Below are positions 1 to 8,200 of a stretch of DNA of 18,314 nt, one piece after another. Both the position numbers and the translations under genes were made by a program. Position 1 is the stretch's first letter, and each line of letters begins with the position of its first letter. The notes below the pieces were generated by a model, which worked only from the letters and a program-made list of their open reading frames with translations, did no database searches and was not told the origin of the DNA. This DNA is from a bacterium. GTDB lineage: Bacteria; Spirochaetota; UBA4802; UBA5550. The stretch lies in contig JAAENB010000744.1 of NCBI GenBank assembly GCA_024224995.1, positions 1 through 18,314 of the forward strand, given 5' to 3'.

Positions 1-700
1 CCATGTCGTCGGTAGGATCCCCGGAAATGTCATTAGTTCCCAATTGCTTAATCCATTCCAGGTTTCCCGATGATGTATACCTGGCCGCGTAAAAATCGCG
101 AGAGGTTCCCGCTGCGGAACCGGAAAGGTTCCCATAGGTACTGCCGGTAATATAAATATCATTATTCCGGTCTTTATGCACATCAACGGCTAAATCAATA
201 ACAGAATCACTTTTATCGGACCCAAGCTGCCGAAGCCAGAGCTGTTCTCCCGAAGCGTTAAACTTTGCCAAAAAAGCATCCGCTTCTCCCCGGTTTCCAT
301 TTCCGTCAAGATCTCCGCTGGTGTAACCGGCAATAATGATATTACCGTCTCTATCAAGCGCTATGCCCTCAACAGTTTCACTGGCGCTTGATCCCAATTG
401 ATTCAGCCACACAATCTCACCTTTAGTATTATACTTAACCAGGAAAACGTCACTCCCTCCCGCATTTCCATTACCGCCAAGGTCACCGCCAGTCCAGCCC
501 GCAATATAAACATTACCCGAGTCATCTACAACAATGCCCTTTCCTTCTTCCCCGGCGGTGGTCCCCAAAAACCTGGTTCCGGCCCAGGTGTTCAAATCAA
601 CCGCTTGAGGTTGAGCGTCACCTGTTTCATCAAATCCGCTGCCGCAGCCCGCAAGAACCAAAATCACGCATATCATCATACCATACAAAAAATTCTTCAT
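1..700 (-). CDS. SBBP-repeat (beta-propeller) lipoprotein, 3' end outside the window
   Basis: Reading the minus strand from the ATG at 700 gives 233 open codons running off the left edge. The first 19 residues are a lipoprotein signal: a short basic start, a hydrophobic stretch, then the lipobox LAGC with the lipidation cysteine at residue 19. After a short linker come about three repeats of roughly 50 residues. Each has a GN(V/I)YIAG-like strand, a GDLxGNGN loop, an F(L/Y)xKYN strand and a W(L/I)xQLG strand, which is the pattern of SBBP (seven-bladed beta-propeller) repeats. The mature protein should be membrane-anchored and exposed outside the inner membrane; such propellers usually mediate binding, but the ligand is unknown. 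A good ribosome site (AAGGAGAG) sits just before the ATG. The N-terminus is complete and the C-terminus is cut by the window. The family call is firm; a specific function cannot be given. Confidence 0.9.
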   Translation of the reverse strand, partial: MKNFLYGMMICVILVLAGCGSGFDETGDAQPQAVDLNTWAGTRFLGTTAGEEGKGIVVDDSGNVYIAGWTGGDLGGNGNAGGSDVFLVKYNTKGEIVWLNQLGSSASETVEGIALDRDGNIIIAGYTSGDLDGNGNRGEADAFLAKFNASGEQLWLRQLGSDKSDSVIDLAVDVHKDRNNDIYITGSTYGNLSGSAAGTSRDFYAARYTSSGNLEWIKQLGTNDISGDPTDDM

Positions 701-748
701 TCCACACTCTCCTTTATATCAATTGTTTTAATAGGGCATTACATACCA

Positions 749-776
749 TATATATAGTACGCACGTTTTGTGCCAA
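749..776 (-). promoter_or_regulatory. Candidate promoter of the SBBP lipoprotein gene (sigma-54-like or sigma-70-like)
   Basis: Reading the minus strand, TTGGCAC at 776-770 is followed by AAAACGTGC, ending at 761. This puts GG and GC ten bases apart, as in the -24/-12 elements of sigma-54 promoters. The same TTGGCA can instead serve as a sigma-70 -35 box, with TATATA 16 to 18 bases further on. Either would leave a leader of about 40 to 50 bases before the ATG at 700. The sequence alone does not decide between them. Confidence 0.35.
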
Positions 777-884
777 AATGGGGAGAGTAGTGAATTTTCA
801 AAGGGAAAAAACCAAAAAAAACAAAAAACTTGACAAAAAAACGGTGGAGTTCCCGTGGATGGGCTTCCGGGTAACGGACTTGAT

Positions 885-909
885 TTGGGCGCACCCTGCG
901 GGCCGGGCT
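885..909 (+). repeat. 25-bp GC-rich interspersed element, copy 1
   Basis: This 25-base element begins TTGGGCGCACCCTGCGGG. It recurs on the opposite strand at 14236-14260 with a single mismatch (24 of 25 identical). Both copies sit in intergenic GC-rich blocks inside otherwise AT-richer DNA. The likely nature is a dispersed non-coding repeat unit; no function is shown. Confidence 0.7.
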
Positions 910-938
910 GCGACCCCTGCGAGGGAATTTTGCCCGGG

Positions 939-975
939 GTTTGGTTTCAGAGACGTTGCAGTGCAACGCCTCTAC
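939..975 (+). repeat. Palindromic repeat unit, copy 1
   Basis: The unit starts GTTTGGTTTCAGAGACG and contains a perfect hairpin, CGTTGCA at 954-960 and TGCAACG at 962-968, around one central base. A second copy lies in inverted orientation at 1100-1137, sharing GTTTGGTT, GAGACG and GCAGTGCAACG. The pair resembles a mosaic of palindromic units such as the REP/BIME class. Confidence 0.6.
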
Positions 976-1099
976 GGGTCTTTTCCCAAAGATATTGCCC
1001 GAAGCATCTTTGCAAAACGTCCCCTCTCGCAGGGGTCGCACACCTCGCAGGGTAGCGCCCCTTCCCGGAATCTCCATAGCCCTGGCCTAAAACCAGCCT

Positions 1100-1137
1100 G
1101 TAAAGACGTTGCACTGCAGCGTCTCTCAGAACCAAAC
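1100..1137 (-). repeat. Palindromic repeat unit, copy 2 (inverted)
   Basis: This is the inverted counterpart of the unit at 939-975. Its core hairpin is AGACGTTGCA at 1104-1113 against TGCAGCGTCT at 1115-1124, ten base pairs including one G.U-type position. The two units are about 125 bases apart and face each other, so the whole block could form a long imperfect cruciform. Confidence 0.6.
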
Positions 1138-1255
1138 CCTTCCCGGAGTATCTTCGCAAAATTGCCCCCGGTATAACCACAGTTTCTTCCGTATTTTTCC
1201 CGGCCATCCGGTGTCTGAGCGGAGCCGAAGACCCGGGTCAGCTGCTCTAAAAAAC

Positions 1256-1284
1256 TTGACAGAATACTCAATCAGTGTTATTAT
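1256..1284 (+). promoter_or_regulatory. Sigma-70-type promoter of the Cache/SpoIIE phosphatase gene
   Basis: TTGACA at 1256-1261 matches the -35 consensus exactly. After a 17-base spacer comes TATTAT at 1279-1284, five of six matching the -10 consensus. Transcription would begin near 1291, about 26 bases before the ATG at 1317. This position rules out the upstream in-frame GTG at 1275 as the translation start. Confidence 0.75.
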
Positions 1285-1316
1285 ATTTATCCATAGTAAG
1301 CAGGGTAAAATCGAAT

Positions 1317-3323
1317 ATGAAGATTAGAACAAAACTTATCTTGAGCAATACCGCCATTATCCTTATAGCCTTAGTTATAGAGGCCTGCTTAATCTACTTT
1401 AACCTCATACGCCTAACAGAAAAAAACATTCATGAAAAACTGGAAGAAACCACAAGAATGGCCTATAATCTTGTGGAAAAATCAATTAACGCGTCCATTG
1501 TTAATTACCTTCGAGCGACAGCCGAGACAAACCGGGACATTACCAGGTACTATTATAATCAAACCAGGGCAGGAAATATATCCGTAAAAAGCGCTAAAAA
1601 ACAATTGGAACATATCTTTTTAAACCAGGATATTGGCATAACAGGATATATTTATTGTATGTCATCCAAAAGAATCATAAATATCCATCCGCAAAAAGAA
1701 CTTATTGGAGAAAAATCCATATTCTTTGAAGAGTTAAAAGAAAGCACCAAAGCCGACAATGAGTATAAGGAATACATTTTCCAGGGTAAAAGGAAGGCCT
1801 TATACAGGGTTTATTTTAAAGAATGGGATTGGATTATATCGGCCTCGGCGTATAAATCAGAGTTCCATACACTGGTAAATATAAAGGATTTGAGAAAGAA
1901 ACTGCTTTCCGTTAAAATTGCCGAAACCGGGTATATATTTATCCTGGATAAAAACGCCTCAGTAATCATTCACCCCCATTTCCCCGGGGGAACAAATTTA
2001 TCCAACCTGGCAGCAGAAAACGGGAAAGAGATTTTTAAGGAGATTGTACAAAAAAAGAACGGTAAAATTGCTTACCGGTTTAAGCCCCCGGGCGCGGAAG
2101 CGGCAAAAAGCAAAATCGCTTATTATAGATACATCCCTGAGCTGGATTGGATTGTTGTATCCTCCCTTTACGAAGAAAAAGTTTATCATATTATTACAAG
2201 TATTGGGCAAATCGTAATTATCAATATACTGGCATCATTTTTTATCCTTATTCTTGTGCTTGGATATACGGGCGGTAAAATAACCAGACCCATTCGAAAC
2301 CTGACGGAAACCATAAATAAAATGAGTGAAGGGAACCTGGATATCCCGGCTCAAGTGGAAACAAATGACGAGACCGGGGAACTTGCCAATTCCTTTAATA
2401 TGTTATCGGGCAAATTAAAATACCACCGGGATAATCTTGAAAATCTTATTGATGAACGGACGAGCCAGTTAAAAGAGGCAAAGGAACTGACGGAGACTAC
2501 CAACAATGAATTGACTGAGGCGAACAATGAGCTCCGGAATATCCAGGAAATTATGAACAGGGATATGAGAATGGCAGTCAATATCCAGAGAGCCTACCTG
2601 CCGAAAAAGCCTCCGAAAACCGATGGCTGGGATATTGCTCTTATGTTCTGTCCTGTAGCCGGGGTTTCGGGCGATCTGTATGATTTTTATGTATCCGGTA
2701 ATAGATTGCAGGGAGTTTCTATTTTCGATGTATCGGGCCACGGTATTGCTTCCGGTTTAATCTCAATGCTGGCAAAGTCTATTGTTTTACGATATTTCAC
2801 CCGGAATGAACATATGCGATTAGGAGAACTGCTTCAAAAAATTAATATTGATCTCATTAAGGAGATTGGAAATGTTAGCAACTATGTTACGGGGATTTTG
2901 CTTCGCTTTAACAAGAATACGGTTGAGTATGTAAATGCCGCACACGCGGACCTGCTAATAAAAAAAGGCGCAAGCGGGGAAACCAGGGCCTTAACCTCAG
3001 AGGAATATGGTTTGACCGGGAACCTTCTGGGAATAGAGTTGTTCTGTGGTGATTATAAAGGATATACTTTTGAAATAGAAAAAGAAGATTCTCTTATTCT
3101 TTTCACTGACTGCTTGATTGAAAGCAGAAATACGGACAAAAAGGAGTACGGCATAAAACGGCTTATTGACAGCATCAACGCTTCACCGGCTAAGGCGAGC
3201 GCGCAGGAACTGCTTAATTCGATCCTTGATGGTTTTTACGGGTACATAGACGATGAAGAAATAAGAGATGATTTAACGGTGATTATATTAAAAAAACAGG
3301 TTAGTTCAAATGAGCGGCAATAA
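1317..3323 (+). CDS. Membrane sensor protein phosphatase: Cache-HAMP-SpoIIE (PP2C-type)
   Basis: The 668-aa protein has TM1 at about 7-30. An extracytoplasmic region at about 31-290 contains two similar PAS/Cache-like halves (GYIYCMSSKRIINIHP near 110-125 and GYIFILDKNASVIIHP near 205-220, each followed by a WDWI or LDWI strand). TM2 is at about 292-316, followed by HAMP at about 320-375, a coiled coil at about 370-420 and a C-terminal SpoIIE/PP2C phosphatase domain at about 420-660. Metal-binding acidic residues are in place: D453 (GDLYD), D471 (DVSGHG), D598 (FTDC) and D651/D652 (RDDLT). Several surrounding residues are unusual: NAAH replaces the common NAGH, and TDC replaces TDG. The family dephosphorylates phosphoserine/threonine on STAS anti-anti-sigma factors, so this protein likely couples an external small-molecule signal to a partner-switching cascade. 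The ATG at 1317 is chosen because the promoter overlaps the earlier GTG. The next gene overlaps its stop by 14 bases. Confidence 0.9.
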   Translation: MKIRTKLILSNTAIILIALVIEACLIYFNLIRLTEKNIHEKLEETTRMAYNLVEKSINASIVNYLRATAETNRDITRYYYNQTRAGNISVKSAKKQLEHIFLNQDIGITGYIYCMSSKRIINIHPQKELIGEKSIFFEELKESTKADNEYKEYIFQGKRKALYRVYFKEWDWIISASAYKSEFHTLVNIKDLRKKLLSVKIAETGYIFILDKNASVIIHPHFPGGTNLSNLAAENGKEIFKEIVQKKNGKIAYRFKPPGAEAAKSKIAYYRYIPELDWIVVSSLYEEKVYHIITSIGQIVIINILASFFILILVLGYTGGKITRPIRNLTETINKMSEGNLDIPAQVETNDETGELANSFNMLSGKLKYHRDNLENLIDERTSQLKEAKELTETTNNELTEANNELRNIQEIMNRDMRMAVNIQRAYLPKKPPKTDGWDIALMFCPVAGVSGDLYDFYVSGNRLQGVSIFDVSGHGIASGLISMLAKSIVLRYFTRNEHMRLGELLQKINIDLIKEIGNVSNYVTGILLRFNKNTVEYVNAAHADLLIKKGASGETRALTSEEYGLTGNLLGIELFCGDYKGYTFEIEKEDSLILFTDCLIESRNTDKKEYGIKRLIDSINASPAKASAQELLNSILDGFYGYIDDEEIRDDLTVIILKKQVSSNERQ

Positions 3324-5148
3324 AAAAATTTCGCAAGCCATTTCAAATGGTGATATTGAAACACTAAAAGGTCTTATTGGCAAAGACCAGGATGTGTTTT
3401 CATATATTGTCTTAGCCATTGAGCATGAACAATTTAAGACAGCAAAGTTTCTTATAAAAAAATGCGCGAATCTCGATAAAAAAATAATTTATACTTCAAT
3501 TAAATCCGGAATGCCTGTTTTTAATTACGAAGAAAGAACACTACTCATGTGGGCAATTATAGAAGATCACCTTGATATCGCGAAACTACTCATTAAACAG
3601 GGTGCGTCAACAGAAGTTACGGATAAATATAAGATGACTGCCCTTCACAATGCCGCTCAATTTGGCTGTGTCAAAGGGGTAAAATTTTTGATTGAACAAA
3701 ACGCTGAAATTGAAGCTCGCTCCAAAGGCAATTATACCCCTCTTATGCTTGCCCTGGAAAAACCAACTCCCTATTATGTTAAGAATTACGCCCTGGAAAC
3801 CATATTTGAAGTATATTATTCATTAGATGACGAGAACCTGGAAGCGGCAGCGCAACTCCTGCTTGATGCCGGAGCTGATTTTACCCTGAAAGATAAAAAT
3901 AATAACACAGCGCTTCATTCGGCCGCAAGCCTGGGAGCCGCGGATATTACCCTGTTTTTGATAGAACAGGGGCTCGATATTAATGCCCGGGGGGAAGAGA
4001 AAGAAACTCCCCTTGAAAGGGCTCTTGGCAATTTCAAAGAGAAGTCCGCGCTTGTGCTTCTCTCAAAGGGGGCCGCGATCAATGAAGACTCACTATGGAA
4101 GGCAGCCAAGATCAGCGGTGCCCTGGTTGAAAAAGTTATAGAAAAGGGAGGAGAGGTTAACAAACCTCATAGAGGCAGAAGCCCCCTTCATTTCGCCGCC
4201 CACCTGGGCATCGCTGACGCGGTAAAGGTTTTACTGGAGCACAATGCCGAAGTTAATGCGAAAGATAAAAGTGAACACACTCCGTTGTATACTGCGGTTA
4301 ACAATGAAGAGGAATATCTTGAAACAGTAAAACTCTTAGTGGAAGCCGGTGCCGATATTAACACGCGATCCGGCGATACCCCTTATAGGCTGGCAAAGAA
4401 AAATAAGCTCAAAAATATATGCAGGTTTATGCGTGAACAGACTCAAACTGATGAGCGATCGATAAACGAATCCGAAGCGAAATATTTAAAAAATGAATTT
4501 TTCAAAGCGGTGAGAAAGGCTATTAAAAGCAAGCTGCCTTTTTATATCGAGTATTTTATTAGCTGTGAAGCGAACGTTGATATCAACAGCACGAACAGCC
4601 TGGGCAAAACCGCTCTTCATATGGCTGCTGAAAAGGGCTGCTTAACGGTTGTGACCTTTCTTGTTCAAAATGGTGCCGATATTCATAAAAAAACCAGGAA
4701 AGGAGAAGTGGCAGCGGATCTTGCCCCGGAACCGGAAAAAGTCTATGATGATGTCGCTTTCTTCTTTCAATACCAGCTGCCCACATTAAAAAAAGAGGTT
4801 TCCGCCTTTGCCTCTCTTCTTTATTCACCGGTGACCGATGATGATCTCCGGGAAGCCGCTTCATACCTGGAAAAACATAAAAAACTCCGGACATCGGTAA
4901 CGAGCCGGGAACTGGCCTATTTCGAAAGGAGCGATGACGATTCCATTCAAGAGCTGGGTGAAAAAATAGAAGCGGCTCGCGATGAAAAATTGTATAACAC
5001 TTCTACCGGCTGCAGTCTGTGCGGCCGGGATACCCTGGCTGCTCTCAGGCACGAGCATACCAGCGGTTCTCCGTCTACTCCCAACTATGAAGCGGAGTAT
5101 TATTATAGATGCGCTTCCTGCGGCAATAAGGATAGTTTTAGTTTTTAG
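3310..5148 (+). CDS. Ankyrin-repeat protein with C-terminal zinc-ribbon-like motif
   Basis: This 612-aa protein has no signal peptide or membrane segment and is presumably cytoplasmic. Ankyrin repeats of about 33 residues run through residues 5-375 and again at about 420-470. Clear examples are TALHNAAQFGCVKGVKFLIEQ at 110-130, TALHSAASLGAADITLFLIE at 200-219, SPLHFAAHLGIADAVKVLLE at 291-310 and TALHMAAEKGCLTVVTFLVQ at 434-453. Two helical insertions interrupt the array. The tail carries two CxxC pairs (C568/C571 and C601/C604), spaced as in a zinc ribbon. Ankyrin arrays bind proteins, so a role as scaffold or partner of the preceding phosphatase is plausible. The 14-base overlap with that gene implies translational coupling. 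No enzymatic domain was recognised in residues 475-560. The ribosome site is weak, which fits coupling. Confidence 0.85.
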   Translation: MSGNKKISQAISNGDIETLKGLIGKDQDVFSYIVLAIEHEQFKTAKFLIKKCANLDKKIIYTSIKSGMPVFNYEERTLLMWAIIEDHLDIAKLLIKQGASTEVTDKYKMTALHNAAQFGCVKGVKFLIEQNAEIEARSKGNYTPLMLALEKPTPYYVKNYALETIFEVYYSLDDENLEAAAQLLLDAGADFTLKDKNNNTALHSAASLGAADITLFLIEQGLDINARGEEKETPLERALGNFKEKSALVLLSKGAAINEDSLWKAAKISGALVEKVIEKGGEVNKPHRGRSPLHFAAHLGIADAVKVLLEHNAEVNAKDKSEHTPLYTAVNNEEEYLETVKLLVEAGADINTRSGDTPYRLAKKNKLKNICRFMREQTQTDERSINESEAKYLKNEFFKAVRKAIKSKLPFYIEYFISCEANVDINSTNSLGKTALHMAAEKGCLTVVTFLVQNGADIHKKTRKGEVAADLAPEPEKVYDDVAFFFQYQLPTLKKEVSAFASLLYSPVTDDDLREAASYLEKHKKLRTSVTSRELAYFERSDDDSIQELGEKIEAARDEKLYNTSTGCSLCGRDTLAALRHEHTSGSPSTPNYEAEYYYRCASCGNKDSFSF

Positions 5149-5226
5149 CGGTGATATTTTCATAAAAAAAATTCTTATTGAATATTTTATTTAAAAAGTA
5201 TAGAATAATCTATCGAGATAAAAAAA

Positions 5227-8200
5227 ATGGACAATTTACTTTTCACATACTATTCAATAGGCAATCTTACGGTACTGATCGTATTTATCGCTATAGCTGT
5301 TTTCTTTTTATTTCGCCAAAAAAAAACAACTCTCACCTGGATAATATTTTTTCTTTTTGCCTTCAACGCCAACACTTTTTTTCTTTTTGCCTGGAATTAT
5401 TGTGTGCTGGCGCAAATACCGGTTCTTTATGAGTATATAACATTTGTTTTTATACTGGCTTCTTTTGTCTGCTGTATCCAATTCGCGTATCACTTCCCCG
5501 AAAGGATCTATAAACGGGAATCAAATATCGTGCTGATTATTACAATTATTTGCTGTATTATTATTTTTTGGAAATATATTTTCCCCTTCCATGATGACGC
5601 AATAATGCGGTATCAATCCAACTTCCGGGTGAGACCATTGGACAATCCCTATGGTTACGGCATATCACTTATCATATTAACCACCTGGTGGGTCGGCGTT
5701 CATTTGAGAAAAGCGATGGCACTCTATCATTCTACAGGCAGGTCTTCTTCCGGCCTCTATAATCCACAAAGGAATTTTGCCAGGGCTCATCGAAATTTCT
5801 TTTTCATGGCAGTAATAATGTTTGTGACTATAATTTCATTAGCCCTGGTTATGGGGGAACTGCTGAGTAACACTTACTTTTCATTGATCTATAACACCGC
5901 GTCACTCCTGGCAGCCCTATTGTTTATTATTACCTATATCAATTATTCCGGAACCGCCACAACGTTTATGACAAAACTGGCGGGGATAACGTTTGTCTTT
6001 GTTATGGTCCTTATTGGCAATATAAGCCTGGTAATAATGGAAGAGAAAGAAATAAGTTACGATACGGCAAGGCTGGAAGAAACAAACAGGATAAAAAAAG
6101 ACATCATAAATAATATCACTCCAGGCTGCGGGAAAGATGTTGTTTTCATTGTCTCAATCCCGGAAGAGAATAGTTTTATTCATAACAAAGATTATATATT
6201 TAATATGGACCTGGTATACCGCCGCCATAAGCGCTTTAGCGTCAATATTCTCAAAGAAGATATCGCAAAATTACGTAAATTTTACGGGAACGCTTCGTCT
6301 GCATATTATAAATCCCCGGAGGAGATATTAAAACTGGAACAACAGTACAAAAAATATCTGCAAAGTCTTCAAAAGGAACCATGGAAAGGCCGTACCTTAT
6401 TTAATTATTGGGGATTCTTTTCAGAAGATGCCGGGGAGTTATATATTCATTATGACTTTATCCATAATGCCCGCATTTACCAGGTTGGTTTCAGTTATTA
6501 TGAGTACCGCAAGTACATTCATGCCACAGCCGTTAAACTAATATATATTACTCTCATAAGCGCCTTTATCCTCATTGTCATATTCCCGGTATTTTTTTAC
6601 TTAAACCTCATCAAACCCTTACACACCCTTCTGGGCGGCGTAAAGGAAGTTGAGAACGGTGAACTCAATACCGTTGTTCCGGTGACCTATAAAGATGAGA
6701 TCGGTTATTTATCCAGCTCCTTTAACAGGATGGCGCAGTCAATTAAAGATCATACCTATAATCTCGAAGATATGGTTAAAGAACGGACCGATGAGCTGGA
6801 AATTGCCAATGAAAAACTAAAAGAACATAACCGGTTAAAATCAAATTTCTTTGCCAATATTTCCCATGAGATTAGAACTCCCCTTACCCTTATTCTCTCT
6901 CCTATTGAGTCGGTTCTCCTGGGAGATTCCGAAATGGAAACGGGTAAGGAATTTTTTGAAACCATACAACGAAACGCCATACGCCTTCTCAGGCTCGTTA
7001 ATAACCTCCTGGATTTTTCCAAAATAGAAGCGGGAAAAATGACTCTTGATATTAGGGCTGTTGATATTGTTCCGGTGATTGAAAACTACATGAAAGTCAT
7101 TGAACCCGCAGCCCGGTCAAAGGGAATCGCCCTGGATTTTATTCCCTTTGATGATTCAATTAATCTCTTTGTTGATATGAAAAAAATCGATACCATATTC
7201 ATGAATATACTTTCAAACGCTTTAAAGTTTACCCAAAAAAGCGGTTCAATTAATGTACAAATTACCGACAATGACGATTCATGCTCTATTGAATTTTTAG
7301 ATACGGGCGTGGGTGTTCCCCCGGGCAAAGAAGAATCAATTTTTGACCGTTTTGGACAGGCCGATTCCAGTTCCACCCGGCAGTTTGAAGGAACCGGAAT
7401 TGGCCTTGCCCTGGCGAAAGAATTTATTGTAATGCATAAAGGAACAATCACAGTTAAAAGCAGGCACATAGACGAACATCCGCAAGATCACGGCTCTTTA
7501 TTTACTGTCACCCTCTTAAAGGGCTGGAAGCACCTGGAAGATTCCAAAGGCTTTGAAGGCCCGGGGAAAGAACCGTTTGAAGAACACCGGTTTGCCGGTA
7601 TGCGAGAAATGAATGACGTTGCCGGTTCCGTATACGGCAGCAAAGACGAAGATCTTCCGGCCCCCACTATGCCGGCAAAACAAGCTTCCGCGAACTCTAT
7701 TCTGATTGTTGAAGACAACAGCGATATGAGAACATTCCTGAAGCTTTTGTTAAAAGATTATTACGCGCTCAATTTTGCCGTAAACGGAGAAGAAGGATTT
7801 AAGGCGGCGCAGCATATCAAACCAGATTTGATCATTACGGATGTGATGATGCCTGTTATGAACGGCTATGATATGACCAAAAAACTTAAGGAAGACAGTG
7901 AGCTTGCCCGTATCCCCGTTATCATGCTTACTGCCAGGACCGAAATTACCCACAAAATTGAAGGCCTTGAATACGGCGCTGACGATTACGTAACAAAACC
8001 TTTTAATTCCCGGGAGCTTCTTACAAGGATACGGCTTCTTCTTAAGACGTATGAATATCAAAAAATTATATTTGAACGGAACATTGAAATAGAAGAAGAA
8101 CTTGAGACCGCGAAACTTATTGAGCAAAAGCTGCTGCCCCAAAGAACGCCGGAGCTTCCGGGTTATAATCCCTATTTTTTATATTTACCCATGGACAAAG

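Larger units (their letters stand above)
701..1316. other. Non-coding stretch with GC-rich palindromic repeat block
   Basis: This 616-base gap between two divergent genes holds no credible gene. The open frames in it lie on both strands at once, are rich in Arg, Pro and Gly and match no family; they come from the GC-rich repeat DNA. What it does hold is the SBBP gene promoter at the left, an A-rich tract around 806-840, a GC-rich repeat block at about 885-1170, and the promoter of the phosphatase gene at 1256-1284. Its base composition contrasts strongly with the neighbouring genes. Confidence 0.7.

Noticed and set aside
1213..1232. Short CTGAGCGGAGCCGAAG and, at 9009-9018, CACTTCGACA, resembling halves of a common bacterial intergenic inverted repeat
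   Set aside because: Only short partial matches are present and the two sites are not complementary to each other beyond a few bases.
739..1271. Several overlapping open frames of 66-132 codons on both strands
   Set aside because: They overlap each other on both strands, lie in GC-rich palindromic DNA, have low-complexity Arg/Pro/Gly-rich products and lack ribosome sites.
1275..1316. In-frame GTG start 14 codons upstream for the phosphatase gene
   Set aside because: It lies inside the -35 to -10 region of the best promoter; the ATG at 1317 gives a normal short N-terminus before TM1.
5149..5226. Separate promoter for the hybrid kinase gene
   Set aside because: The AT-rich gap contains TATAGA but no matching -35 at a normal distance; cotranscription with the ankyrin gene is simpler.
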